Source: an uncultured Lactobacillus sp.
GTDB lineage: Bacteria; Bacillota; Bacilli; Lactobacillales; Lactobacillaceae
DNA length: 64,000 nt
Direction: 5' to 3'
Assembly (NCBI GenBank): GCA_946477855.1
Contig: CAMKZU010000001.1
Location: forward strand, 1 to 64,000
The notes beneath the pieces are model-generated. The model did no database searches and was not told the DNA's origin. It saw only the letters and a program-made list of their open reading frames with translations. Shown here piece after piece: positions 50,212-59,101 of the stretch (position 1 is its first letter; every line of letters starts with the position of its first letter). Both the position numbers and the translations under genes were made by a program.

Positions 50212-51915
50212 ATGACAGATCTAACAAAAAAGCCTTATAACTTATCAAGCGCAGAAATTGATTTTGTCAAAAACAAAGTGGCAAATATGCCACTTTCTGC
50301 TAAAATAGGACAACTTTTCTTTGTAATTGGTGAGGATGAAGACAACACTGACTTAACAGAGTTTGTTAAAAAATATCAACCAGGTGGCATCATGTACCGG
50401 CCTGATAAAGCCCAAAAATTGCAACATGAAATAGCAGTATCTCAAAAAGCAAGTGCAACTCCCCTGTTCATTGCTGCTAATTTGGAAGCTGGCGGCAATG
50501 GTTTATTAACTGAAGGCACATGGTTTGGCAGACCCTTACAGGTTGCCGCTACGGATGACGAACAGAATGCATATAATTTGGGTGATGTATCAGGCTATGA
50601 AGCAAAACAAGTTGGCGGCAACATGTCTTTTGCACCAATTGTTGATTTAGACCAAAACTTCCGCAACCCGATCATGAATGTGCGCACATTTGGTAGTAGC
50701 GAAGAGCGTGTTATCAGAATGTCTGATTCACAAATCAAAGGTCTTAAGGCTAATCATGTTATTCCGGTAGCTAAACACTTCCCTGGAGACGGCGTTGATG
50801 AACGCGACCAACACCTCTTGAGCTCAATTAATTCCTTGCCTGCTGACAAATGGATGGAATCTTACGGGCAAATCTATCATCATTTAATTCAAAATGGTCT
50901 GCCTGCTGTCATGATTGCCCACATTATGCAACCAGCTTGGGAACGTCGCTTACAACCTGGTATTGAAGATAAGGATTTACGTCCTGCATCTACTTCCAAA
51001 TTGCTAATTGATGGCCTTTTGCGCACTGTTCTGCATTTTAATGGTCTCACAATAACTGATGCCACACCAATGATCGGATACAATGCAATTTTGCCACGTT
51101 CAGAAGCCTTACCTGCAACCATTAATGCGGGTATCGACATGATCTTATTCAACAAGGATATCGATGAAGACTATCAATTTGTGACTGACGCAGTCAAAAG
51201 TGGCAAGATTTCTATGGCAAGAGTAAACGAAGCTGTTACCAGAATAATTGCCACTAAAATTGCACAAGGCGTAATGAATACAGAAAATAACCTTTGCGAA
51301 CCTGCATCGCAAGAAATTGATTTAAAATTGGCAGAACATGAAAAATTGGCCGCCAAAGTAGCAAAAGAATCTGTTACTTTAGTTAAAGACCGCGACAAAT
51401 TATTGCCTATTACACCAGAAAAATATCCCCGTGTTCGTTTAGTTGTTTTAGGTGATACAGACGATGGAGGTTTTAAAGAAGGCGGTAAGGTAACCGCAAA
51501 ATTCAAGGAGAAACTGACAGAAAAGGGATTTAAAGTTACAGTTTTTGACCGCAAAAATCTTAATTTTAAAGAGGTTTTCGAAGGTGGAGTGCAATATGAA
51601 AAAGATCAGTTTGACCTGGCATTTTATGTGGCTAACGTTGAAACGGCAAGCAATCAAACCACAACCAGACTTGATTGGATTCATCTAATGGCAGCTGATG
51701 CTCCATGGTTCATGAAGAGCATCCCTACAGTTTTTGTTTCTACTTGTAATCCCTACCACCTCTTTGATATTCCAATGGTTTCAACTTATATTAATGCTTA
51801 CACAGGAAATGATGTCACAATTGATGCTCTTCTGGAAAAAATGATGGGAAATGATAAATTTAGTGGACATAGTCCTGTTGATCCTTTCTGTGGCCGCTTT
51901 GAGACTCACTTATAA
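50212..51915 (+). CDS. Glycoside hydrolase family 3 enzyme
   Basis: A 567-residue GH3 protein without signal peptide, so intracellular. The TIM barrel (about 15-370) has the NagZ-like motif KHFPGDGVDERDQH, close to KHFPGHG....DSH with two changes. The nucleophile Asp is probable in LTITDATPMIGY. A second alpha/beta sandwich domain follows (about 385-565). The Asp-x-His dyad suggests a beta-N-acetylglucosaminidase or beta-glucosidase-like activity. It leads an operon with GH78 (12 bases) and pgmB. GGGAGG precedes the ATG. Confidence 0.88.
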   Translation: MTDLTKKPYNLSSAEIDFVKNKVANMPLSAKIGQLFFVIGEDEDNTDLTEFVKKYQPGGIMYRPDKAQKLQHEIAVSQKASATPLFIAANLEAGGNGLLTEGTWFGRPLQVAATDDEQNAYNLGDVSGYEAKQVGGNMSFAPIVDLDQNFRNPIMNVRTFGSSEERVIRMSDSQIKGLKANHVIPVAKHFPGDGVDERDQHLLSSINSLPADKWMESYGQIYHHLIQNGLPAVMIAHIMQPAWERRLQPGIEDKDLRPASTSKLLIDGLLRTVLHFNGLTITDATPMIGYNAILPRSEALPATINAGIDMILFNKDIDEDYQFVTDAVKSGKISMARVNEAVTRIIATKIAQGVMNTENNLCEPASQEIDLKLAEHEKLAAKVAKESVTLVKDRDKLLPITPEKYPRVRLVVLGDTDDGGFKEGGKVTAKFKEKLTEKGFKVTVFDRKNLNFKEVFEGGVQYEKDQFDLAFYVANVETASNQTTTRLDWIHLMAADAPWFMKSIPTVFVSTCNPYHLFDIPMVSTYINAYTGNDVTIDALLEKMMGNDKFSGHSPVDPFCGRFETHL

Positions 51916-51927
51916 GGAGGCAGATCA

Positions 51928-54747
51928 ATGTTAAAAATTAAAGATATTTTAGTCAACCATTATACTGAGCCTCTTGGTTATGATTTAGACAACCATTTGA
52001 GAATTGAGTTCAGCGCTGAAGCGAGTCAGATTTCAAGCAATATTCAAAAAAGAATAACAATTGATGCAAATAAACCAATTTTTGACAGTCAGTGGCAACA
52101 ATATGATAACAATTACTTTGACTTCGAATTGGAGCTTAAACCGCGCAAGAGATATGACGTTACTGTTTGGTTAAAAAGCAATGATACTCAAACAAGCGCA
52201 AAAAGTTTCTTTGAAACTGGTAAGATGAATGAGACTTTCACTGCAGAATGGATTGGTAATAAAGAAAAAGATATTCAAAATACACTTTTAAAGAAGAAAT
52301 TTACTTTACCTAAGAAAGTTGTTAATGCACGTCTTTATATTAGCGGTTTAGGTGTTTATGAAGCTTATTTGAACAAGCAAAAAATTGGCGATGAGTTTCT
52401 CGCGCCTGGTGTTACAGCTTATGACAAGCTAATACAGATTCAAACTTATGATGTAACTAAGATGCTGAAGGAAAAATCACAGCAGGAACTTTTGATTTCC
52501 CTTGGTGATGGTTGGTACAAGGGTAACTTCGGCTTTGATGGCGGTAAAGGTTGCATTTATGGTGATCAGCAAATGGCTATCGCTGAGTTGCATATCGATT
52601 ATGATGATGGCAGCAGTCAGATAATAAATACTGACGCCTCATGGCAAACTACTGCTGGTAAAATAACCAAATCAGCCATTTATTATGGTGAAGACTTTGA
52701 CGCTACCAAGAAAATAATTGATTGGCAACCGGCAATTATATTGCATCATTCTAAAGATATATTGCATGATCGTCTAAGCCTGCCATTAAAAGTAAAAGAA
52801 TATTTGCCTGTTAAGGAAATTATTCACACTCCTAAAGGTGAAACCGTTCTTGATTTTGGTCAAAACCAAGCTGGCTGGCCCGAATTTTACAATCACGAAT
52901 CAGCTGGCAAGGAAATCGAGCTGCAAATGGGAGAAATTCTTCAAGACGGCAATTTTTACCGGGATAATCTGCGGGAGGCTCGTGCTGCTTTTCATTATAT
53001 TTCAAACGGTAAACAAAAATGGATCAGACCACATTTTACCTACTACGGTTACCGCTATGTCAAAGTCTCCGGCAATTCCCACCCCTTAAGAAAAGATGAT
53101 TTCAGGGCAGCGGTAATTTATTCCGATCTTGAAATTACTGGTAGTATAAAAACCACTAATGCCAAAGTTAATCGCCTGCTTCAAAACGTTTTATGGAGTC
53201 AAAAAAGCAACTTCTTTGATGTTCCAACAGACTGTCCGCAACGAGATGAGCGTTTAGGCTGGTCTGGGGATGCCGACATTTTTGCCAGCACTGCCATCTT
53301 AAACATGAATGCCTATCCTTTTTTTAAAAAATATGCTAAAGATATGAAAATTGAACAGGCTGCGCATAACGGTATGCTAACAATGTACGCGCCAGCTATG
53401 GGAAATGACAGTGGTGGTGCAGCAATTTGGGGTGATGCAGCGACTGTTATCCCGTGGACTGCCTATCAAGCAACAGCTGATCCCGCTATTTTAAGGCAAA
53501 ACTATTCTAGTATGAAAAACTGGGTAGATTGGATCAGTCAAGCAACCACTACCAAGAACCTTTGGACTGGTTGCTTTCAGTTTGGTGATTGGCTGTCTTT
53601 AGATGGTGAAAATCCTGCGGTTCCTAGCGGAAAGACCGATGAAGATTATATTGCCTCAGTTTATTACGCTTATTCCAGTTGGATTGTTGCTCAAGCAGCA
53701 AAAATTTTGGGTAATACCACTGATGCTCAAAAGTATCAACAACAAGCCCAAACCATTAAAAAAGCAATTAGAGCTGAATTTATTACTAAAAATGGCCGTC
53801 TAGCAATTGATACACAAACTGCATATGCCCTAGCCCTTCATTTTAATCTGGTACCAAAAGAACAGAAAAAACGCGTTGTTAAGGATCTTGTTCAGAGGCT
53901 AAAAAAGGACAACAATCATTTACAAACTGGCTTTATTGGAACGCCCTTTATTTGTCAGGTTTTATCAGAAAATGGCGAACATAAATTAGCAACAGAAATT
54001 TTTCTCAACGAAGATTTTCCAAGCTGGCTCTATGAAGTTAATTTGGGAGCTACTACTATTTGGGAACGCTGGAACTCAGTCTTGCCAGATGGCTCAATGA
54101 ATCCGGAAGGGATGAACTCCCTTAATCACTATTCAATCGGTGCTATTATGCAGTGGGTTTATCAACAAGTTTTGGGACTAAGAAAACAAACCAATGGCTA
54201 TCAAAACGTGCTTTTTGCACCCCAATTTGATTACCGGTTGAAAAAGATTTCAGGTCACTACCACAGTTCATACGGTGATCTCAAAATGGCTTACCAACTT
54301 GAAACTGATGCCCAACATACTATTAAGGTCAACCTTAGCATTCCCTTTGGTCAAAAAGTGACTGTAAAATTACCTAGAGTGAAGGATAAAGTAGAAATTA
54401 ATGGCAAACGAGCATATTTACCTTTGGAATTGACTAACGGTGATTTTACAATTTCCTATGTGCCTGAAAACAGTTATATTGAATACTACAATATCAACAT
54501 GCCAGCCAAACTAATAATGGGTGATCCGGAACTGGTTAAACAGTTAAGACCAATCAATACTGTTTTTGACTTTTTGCAAGATCCCGACAATCTCAAAAAA
54601 TTTGGTGAAAATTCTATGGTAGAATTGAATAGTCTGTTGCCATTTATTAATATTTCAGACGAAGATTTTAACCAAATTAAGAAAATACTTGATACTACGC
54701 CAGTAACAAGTGAAAGGAAGTTTTTAAATGAAAGGCGTTCTCTTTGA
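51928..54747 (+). CDS. Alpha-L-rhamnosidase, GH78
   Basis: A 939-residue intracellular GH78 enzyme releasing terminal L-rhamnose. Two N-terminal beta-sandwich domains (rhamnosidase N and concanavalin-like, to about 400) precede the six-hairpin barrel (about 405-770), with the catalytic-region signature DVPTDCPQRDERLGWSGDADIFA and GATTIWERWNS. A C-terminal beta domain follows. The last about 80 residues (DPELVKQLRPINTVFDFL...) form an extra helical tail. The stop overlaps pgmB by 20 bases. Plant flavonoid rutinosides or rhamnosyl-glucosides are likely substrates (inference). Confidence 0.93.
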   Translation: MLKIKDILVNHYTEPLGYDLDNHLRIEFSAEASQISSNIQKRITIDANKPIFDSQWQQYDNNYFDFELELKPRKRYDVTVWLKSNDTQTSAKSFFETGKMNETFTAEWIGNKEKDIQNTLLKKKFTLPKKVVNARLYISGLGVYEAYLNKQKIGDEFLAPGVTAYDKLIQIQTYDVTKMLKEKSQQELLISLGDGWYKGNFGFDGGKGCIYGDQQMAIAELHIDYDDGSSQIINTDASWQTTAGKITKSAIYYGEDFDATKKIIDWQPAIILHHSKDILHDRLSLPLKVKEYLPVKEIIHTPKGETVLDFGQNQAGWPEFYNHESAGKEIELQMGEILQDGNFYRDNLREARAAFHYISNGKQKWIRPHFTYYGYRYVKVSGNSHPLRKDDFRAAVIYSDLEITGSIKTTNAKVNRLLQNVLWSQKSNFFDVPTDCPQRDERLGWSGDADIFASTAILNMNAYPFFKKYAKDMKIEQAAHNGMLTMYAPAMGNDSGGAAIWGDAATVIPWTAYQATADPAILRQNYSSMKNWVDWISQATTTKNLWTGCFQFGDWLSLDGENPAVPSGKTDEDYIASVYYAYSSWIVAQAAKILGNTTDAQKYQQQAQTIKKAIRAEFITKNGRLAIDTQTAYALALHFNLVPKEQKKRVVKDLVQRLKKDNNHLQTGFIGTPFICQVLSENGEHKLATEIFLNEDFPSWLYEVNLGATTIWERWNSVLPDGSMNPEGMNSLNHYSIGAIMQWVYQQVLGLRKQTNGYQNVLFAPQFDYRLKKISGHYHSSYGDLKMAYQLETDAQHTIKVNLSIPFGQKVTVKLPRVKDKVEINGKRAYLPLELTNGDFTISYVPENSYIEYYNINMPAKLIMGDPELVKQLRPINTVFDFLQDPDNLKKFGENSMVELNSLLPFINISDEDFNQIKKILDTTPVTSERKFLNERRSL

Positions 54748-55393
54748 TCTAGATGGAGTCATTGCAGATACATCCGTATACCATTTCCAAGCTTGGAGAA
54801 AATTAATCAAAATTCATTTTAACTTTGAATTGCCAGATAAACTGGAAAAACAAACAAAAGGTGTCAGCCGAACAGATTCTTTAAAGGCAATCTTAAAATT
54901 TTTAAATATCTCCGTGTCACAAGAAAAATTTAATGAAATGACCACTGAAAAAAACAATATTTTTCGGAATTTACTAGCCAGTTTAACCCCCGCTAATATT
55001 TTACCTGGAATTAGTGAACTAATTTCAGCCCTTAAGAAAAATAACGTTAAACTATCTTTGGCTTCTGCTAGTTTAAATGGTCCATTCATTTTGGAAAAAT
55101 TACAGTTGACGGATGCATTTGATGCTATTGCAGATCCCAGTAAAGTTGCCGCTGGTAAACCAGCACCAGACATTTTTATTGCCGCCGCTGAAGCAATTAA
55201 TCTCAAACCACAAGATTGCGTAGGTATTGAAGATTCAATTGCAGGTATCACTGCTATCAACAAGTCAGGTGCTTTGTCGGTTGGCGTGGGCTCTAAAACG
55301 GATCTAAAAGATGCCAAATTACTTTTTCCAAAGACAGCAGCATTAAATTATGATCAAATCGAAACTGCATGGGAAAAATTTAATTTAAATTAG
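54728..55393 (+). CDS. pgmB: Beta-phosphoglucomutase, HAD family
   Basis: A 221-residue HAD phosphatase-fold mutase converting beta-glucose 1-phosphate to glucose 6-phosphate. The nucleophile motif is FDLDGVIADT, the cap domain contains KGVSRTDSL, then LASASLNG, KPAPDIF and EDSIAGITAI. All match beta-PGM. No disaccharide phosphorylase, its usual source of beta-glucose 1-phosphate, is present in the window. The gene starts inside the GH78 coding end, with GAAAGGAAG as ribosome-binding site. Confidence 0.92.
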   Translation: MKGVLFDLDGVIADTSVYHFQAWRKLIKIHFNFELPDKLEKQTKGVSRTDSLKAILKFLNISVSQEKFNEMTTEKNNIFRNLLASLTPANILPGISELISALKKNNVKLSLASASLNGPFILEKLQLTDAFDAIADPSKVAAGKPAPDIFIAAAEAINLKPQDCVGIEDSIAGITAINKSGALSVGVGSKTDLKDAKLLFPKTAALNYDQIETAWEKFNLN

Positions 55394-55407
55394 GAACTGG
55401 TTTAAAA

Positions 55408-55453
55408 ATAAAAACTCGTGAATAAAACAAAATTTGTTTTTCACGAGTTTTTT
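55408..55453 (+). terminator. Terminator of the GH3-GH78-pgmB operon
   Basis: AAAAACTCGTGAA and TTCACGAGTTTTTT form a strong stem with a T run directly after pgmB. Confidence 0.88.
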
Positions 55454-55517
55454 GATGCTTAAAATAAATTGGTGTAAATAAGGATTGGTTTTTTATGACA
55501 GAATTAAATAATTACAA

Positions 55518-56606
55518 TTATTCACCTAGATAAGCAAAAGCTACCTTTTCATCATAAACATGAAAGACCTTTTCAAAAAGAAAACGGCAAACCATTGCTA
55601 CTAGAACTGGGAATACTATCCAGACAATTAGCGCCATTACAAAATTAATGCTTGCTTTGCCAGCATCTAAGGATGCCAGAGGCCCTACCAGGCCAACGAG
55701 ACCGAAGCCTGCAGAAGCTGGCGTGCCACTAACGTGAAATAGAGCCACTGGGATAGCGGAAAGTGCTGCTGTAATTAATGTTGGTAAAACAATAATTGGA
55801 TGTCTGAAAAGATTGGGCATCATCATTTTCATTGCTCCTAATGCAATTGCAATAGTAACTCCCGATTTATTAGTTCGCCAAGAATGAACGACCAATACGA
55901 GTGTCGTTGCCGCGACTCCCATTGCTGCTGCACCTGCAGAAATACCATTTAATTGGATAGCCATTCCAATTGCCACAGTTGATATTGGTGAAATGATTAG
56001 AATTGCAAACATACAGGAAATTAAAATACACATTAATATTGGCTGTAAATTAGTAAAGGAATTAATTACTGACCCCAGCCATGTGGTGATCTTGCTTACA
56101 TAGGGCAAAATCATCATGCCGATCCAACCTGCTCCTCCACCAACAACGATCGGTGCGGCCACGATTTTGACAGAGCCAAAATGTTGACCAACCATTAATA
56201 AAAGCCCTACGGCTAAGCCAGCCGTAATCATGGTATTAATAAGATCGCCTGTTCCTGCCGAAACAAAGACACCTTGAGCTTTAGTAGCAGGGTTCACAAT
56301 TTGTGGTACAAATTTTGTAACACCAGAGCCAACATAAGCGGCGGCACCCACAATTGCAACGTCCAGTGGAACCATTTTAAATTGAATGGCAATTAATGCC
56401 CCAATTAGCAAAGGTGTAGCACACTGAAAAATCAATAACGCCTGGTTAATAGATGCCGTTACTGAATTTTGACCAAATAGCTTTAAAATTGCACTGACAA
56501 CCGCATTTGGAATCAAACCCACGATTATTCCCGTTGCAGTTCCTGCTAAAATGTTGTTAAGAAAAGTTTTTACTGTTAGTTTGTTAGTATTGGTTGTATC
56601 AGCCAT
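55518..56606 (-). CDS. PTS_EIIC_2 family membrane transporter
   Basis: A 362-residue polytopic protein with about ten membrane segments and a glycine-rich centre (GGGAGWIGMMILPYVSKITTWLGSVINSF), matching the PTS_EIIC_2 family. Members are annotated as PTS sugar EIIC, but here no EIIA or EIIB is adjacent, so the substrate and even the coupling are unclear. AAAGGAG precedes the ATG. A 20-codon ORF with a perfect ribosome-binding site precedes it by 33 bases. Confidence 0.8.
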   Translation of the reverse strand: MADTTNTNKLTVKTFLNNILAGTATGIIVGLIPNAVVSAILKLFGQNSVTASINQALLIFQCATPLLIGALIAIQFKMVPLDVAIVGAAAYVGSGVTKFVPQIVNPATKAQGVFVSAGTGDLINTMITAGLAVGLLLMVGQHFGSVKIVAAPIVVGGGAGWIGMMILPYVSKITTWLGSVINSFTNLQPILMCILISCMFAILIISPISTVAIGMAIQLNGISAGAAAMGVAATTLVLVVHSWRTNKSGVTIAIALGAMKMMMPNLFRHPIIVLPTLITAALSAIPVALFHVSGTPASAGFGLVGLVGPLASLDAGKASINFVMALIVWIVFPVLVAMVCRFLFEKVFHVYDEKVAFAYLGE

Positions 56607-56639
56607 ATTTGTACTCCTTTAATATAATAGTGCTTAGGT

Positions 56640-56702
56640 ATACATTGTCAGCAAAATAATTTGTGACAAAATCGAAATATGCTGATTGCTAATTCGTCTC
56701 AT
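56640..56702 (-). CDS. 20-aa leader peptide ORF before the PTS_EIIC_2 gene
   Basis: The minus strand has AAGGAGG, a short spacer and an ORF encoding MRRISNQHISILSQIILLTM, ending 33 bases before the EIIC start. The Shine-Dalgarno is stronger than that of most genes in the window. Its basic N-terminus and hydrophobic C-terminal half look like a mini membrane peptide or a regulatory leader. Not listed in the track because of its size. Function unknown. Confidence 0.5.
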
Positions 56703-56831
56703 TGCTTTTTCCTCCTTAAAATTAATTATTAAGTATTTTATCATCTTATTTAAAAAAGTACACAAAAAAGTTAAAAATAATTTAATTTTTGCTTTTAGAT
56801 ATCATTTGAAACACCTATTTATCAACCGCAT

Positions 56832-56868
56832 AAAAAGTCTAATCTCAATATTGTGAGATTAGACTTTT
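56832..56868 (-). terminator. Terminator of the lev-type PTS/GH32 operon
   Basis: AAAAAGTCTAATCTCA and TGAGATTAGACTTTTT form a strong stem just after the GH32 stop on the minus strand. Confidence 0.87.
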
Positions 56869-56876
56869 TTAACTAT

Positions 56877-58253
56877 TTAAACTGATTTAATTTGAACTAT
56901 ACCATCAACTACCGCAAATGATAAACCATAACAGGTATTTTTCTGAATCCGACAGCTCAATACAACACCAGCAATTTCTATAACAGCAATAGTATCGTCA
57001 ATCAATAAAGAAATATCATATTCTTTATTAGGAACCAAATTAACTTGTCTGGACAAACCAATATTTAACATTTGGTACCATCTTAAATTTGGTGTTCTTC
57101 TAACACTTAGTTGCTGTTTATTGAGATCAATATTGAATTCATAGCCCTCTTTGGTATCAGAATTTTCAAAGAATATCAAGGAGAAACTTTTGGTGCCAGG
57201 TTCATACACAATTTTATTTTTCAGTAAATAATGTTTTTTAGGCTGATTACCTTGAAGTTGAGTTTCTGTCCTTTTATATTTTGATTTTATTTTTTGAGAT
57301 TCAAAACTATATCTTTCTGAAACAGTATTAATTAAAGTATCTGGAATTGACGTTTTTAATGATCCATCATTATTCTGAGTAATTTTCAAAGGTAAAAAGG
57401 TACCACCCCATAAATAATTATTTTCGTCCTTTCCAGCTTCTTTAGAAGGTACCCAACCAAAAAGATATCTATTTTTTTCATCACTAGCAGTCCTTGCGGC
57501 ATAATAAGCCCTGCCATTAAAGGTATCTTGTTTTGGAAATAACCAGGGTCCCGTAATTTTTTTACTCATCACATAATGAGTAGTCTTATTAAGATCGTAT
57601 TCAGAATAGACCAAGTACCACCAATCTTTTATTTTAAAAATTTGTGGCATTTCAATCATGGTATATAAATTTGGCGTCCAAAAATCTCCTTTAAAAGTCC
57701 AGTCCTGACTATTTTTTGATGTGTAATAAACCAATCTTCCTGTTTTTGCTTTTAAATCAGAAACTAAACGTGTGCCTAATATTAAAATGTATTCTTGATT
57801 ATCGGGGTTCCAGACAATACTGGGATCCCGCCAATTATCTGAATCATAACCAGTTTGTGGCGAAAGTTCTTTTGCAAGTCCATCTTTGTACCAATGAATC
57901 CCGTCTTTGCTTGAAGCTTTCATTAAAACTTGTGATGAGCAACTTTTATTTACAAAATTACGATTATACCCGGTATAAAAAGCTCTTATATTGTTGTTTT
58001 GTTCAAACACACTACCAGCATAAACAAACTCGTCATGATCTTCTTCAGAACCTTTTTTTAAAACTTCACCATATTCTTTATAATGAACAAAATCGCTGGT
58101 TGTAACTAGTTCCCATCCAAAAGGTTCACCAAAAGGCACGGGATTTCTAGTATCTTTTTGAAAATACAAATAAAATAAGTTGTCATGCCTGTTATAAAAT
58201 GGCATACAATCACCAAAAAAGCAGTTTTTAGGTCTATATAAATATTTTTCCAT
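56877..58253 (-). CDS. Glycoside hydrolase family 32 protein (fructan/sucrose hydrolase)
   Basis: A 458-residue GH32 enzyme without signal peptide. The N-terminal five-blade propeller shows a divergent nucleophile motif (NCFFGDCMPFY, Asp15) instead of WMNDPNG, a stabilising RDP (142-144) in DNWRDPSIVW, and the acid/base Glu201 in MIEMPQIF. A C-terminal beta-sandwich follows (about 315-458). It is the last gene of the mannose-family PTS operon, so it likely cleaves a phosphorylated or imported fructoside inside the cell. AAAGGAC precedes the ATG. Confidence 0.88.
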   Translation of the reverse strand: MEKYLYRPKNCFFGDCMPFYNRHDNLFYLYFQKDTRNPVPFGEPFGWELVTTSDFVHYKEYGEVLKKGSEEDHDEFVYAGSVFEQNNNIRAFYTGYNRNFVNKSCSSQVLMKASSKDGIHWYKDGLAKELSPQTGYDSDNWRDPSIVWNPDNQEYILILGTRLVSDLKAKTGRLVYYTSKNSQDWTFKGDFWTPNLYTMIEMPQIFKIKDWWYLVYSEYDLNKTTHYVMSKKITGPWLFPKQDTFNGRAYYAARTASDEKNRYLFGWVPSKEAGKDENNYLWGGTFLPLKITQNNDGSLKTSIPDTLINTVSERYSFESQKIKSKYKRTETQLQGNQPKKHYLLKNKIVYEPGTKSFSLIFFENSDTKEGYEFNIDLNKQQLSVRRTPNLRWYQMLNIGLSRQVNLVPNKEYDISLLIDDTIAVIEIAGVVLSCRIQKNTCYGLSFAVVDGIVQIKSV

Positions 58254-58270
58254 GTCAGTCCTTTCAAAAA

Positions 58271-59101
58271 TTAAAGAATTTTCAAAGCACTTAGTGCAAA
58301 TGACAAAATAACCATTAACACAATTATTTTGTTTGCACTTACCTTTTTTCTAATCAACCAAAAAGTAATCAAAGTGACCGTTAAAGGTATGATTCCAAGC
58401 ATAATTTGATCTAAAATTTTTTGAAGATCAAAACTCATGCTACCCATTTTAAATTTTAAAATAGTTTTCAGAGTAACAGTGCTAAAAGTCATTGCGCCAA
58501 CCATTATCATACCCAAAATGCCGGCAGCTTTAGTAATAATTTTCATATAACCATTTTTATATGCTTTTTGTATAAAATCTCCGCCTAATTCATAACCGTA
58601 CTTTAAGCCGTAATATCTTGCAATGAAATTAGGAATGTTATAGATAACTAAAAATAAAATAGGTCCAAGAATATTCCCTGCTTTTGCTAAACTAATACCA
58701 ATTCCAGCAGCGATTACTCTAATTGTTCCCCAAAATAGAGAATCACCAATTCCGGAAAGTGGTCCCATCAGACTTGCCTTCACGGCATTAATTGAACTTG
58801 GATCAAAATCGACTATATTTTTGTTTTGTTCTTCCATACTAGAAGCAATTCCCATAGGGAAAGGTGCTAAGGCAGGTGTAATATTAAAATATGCTAATCC
58901 CCTTTTTAAAGCTGAAACTCTTGCTGACTTGTCTTCTGGCTTAGGATACAGTTTTCTTATAAATGGCAAGATCATGTATAAGGCTCCCACACCAGCACCG
59001 TTAATATAATTCCATGTGCCCTGGAGTAGAAAAGAACGCCAAAATATTTTTCTAAAAGTTGTTTTATCCATTATTTCAGTTTTAGTTGTTTTATTAGTCA
59101 T
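58271..59101 (-). CDS. PTS mannose/fructose-family EIID
   Basis: A 276-residue EIID membrane component. Conserved stretches include RSFLLQGTWNYINGAGVGALYMILPFIRKLY, FFNITPALAPFPMGIASSMEE-like sequence and MGPLSGIGDSLFWGTIRVIAAGIG. With EIIC it forms the translocation channel. I chose the ATG at 59101: GGAGGA lies upstream within the end of the EIIC gene, and the gene overlaps EIIC by eight bases. GH32 follows after 17 bases. Confidence 0.92.
   Translation of the reverse strand: MTNKTTKTEIMDKTTFRKIFWRSFLLQGTWNYINGAGVGALYMILPFIRKLYPKPEDKSARVSALKRGLAYFNITPALAPFPMGIASSMEEQNKNIVDFDPSSINAVKASLMGPLSGIGDSLFWGTIRVIAAGIGISLAKAGNILGPILFLVIYNIPNFIARYYGLKYGYELGGDFIQKAYKNGYMKIITKAAGILGMIMVGAMTFSTVTLKTILKFKMGSMSFDLQKILDQIMLGIIPLTVTLITFWLIRKKVSANKIIVLMVILSFALSALKIL

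Noticed and set aside
54814-55317. 167-aa minus-strand ORF opposite pgmB
   Set aside because: Antisense shadow of a clear HAD-family gene, with no ribosome-binding site.
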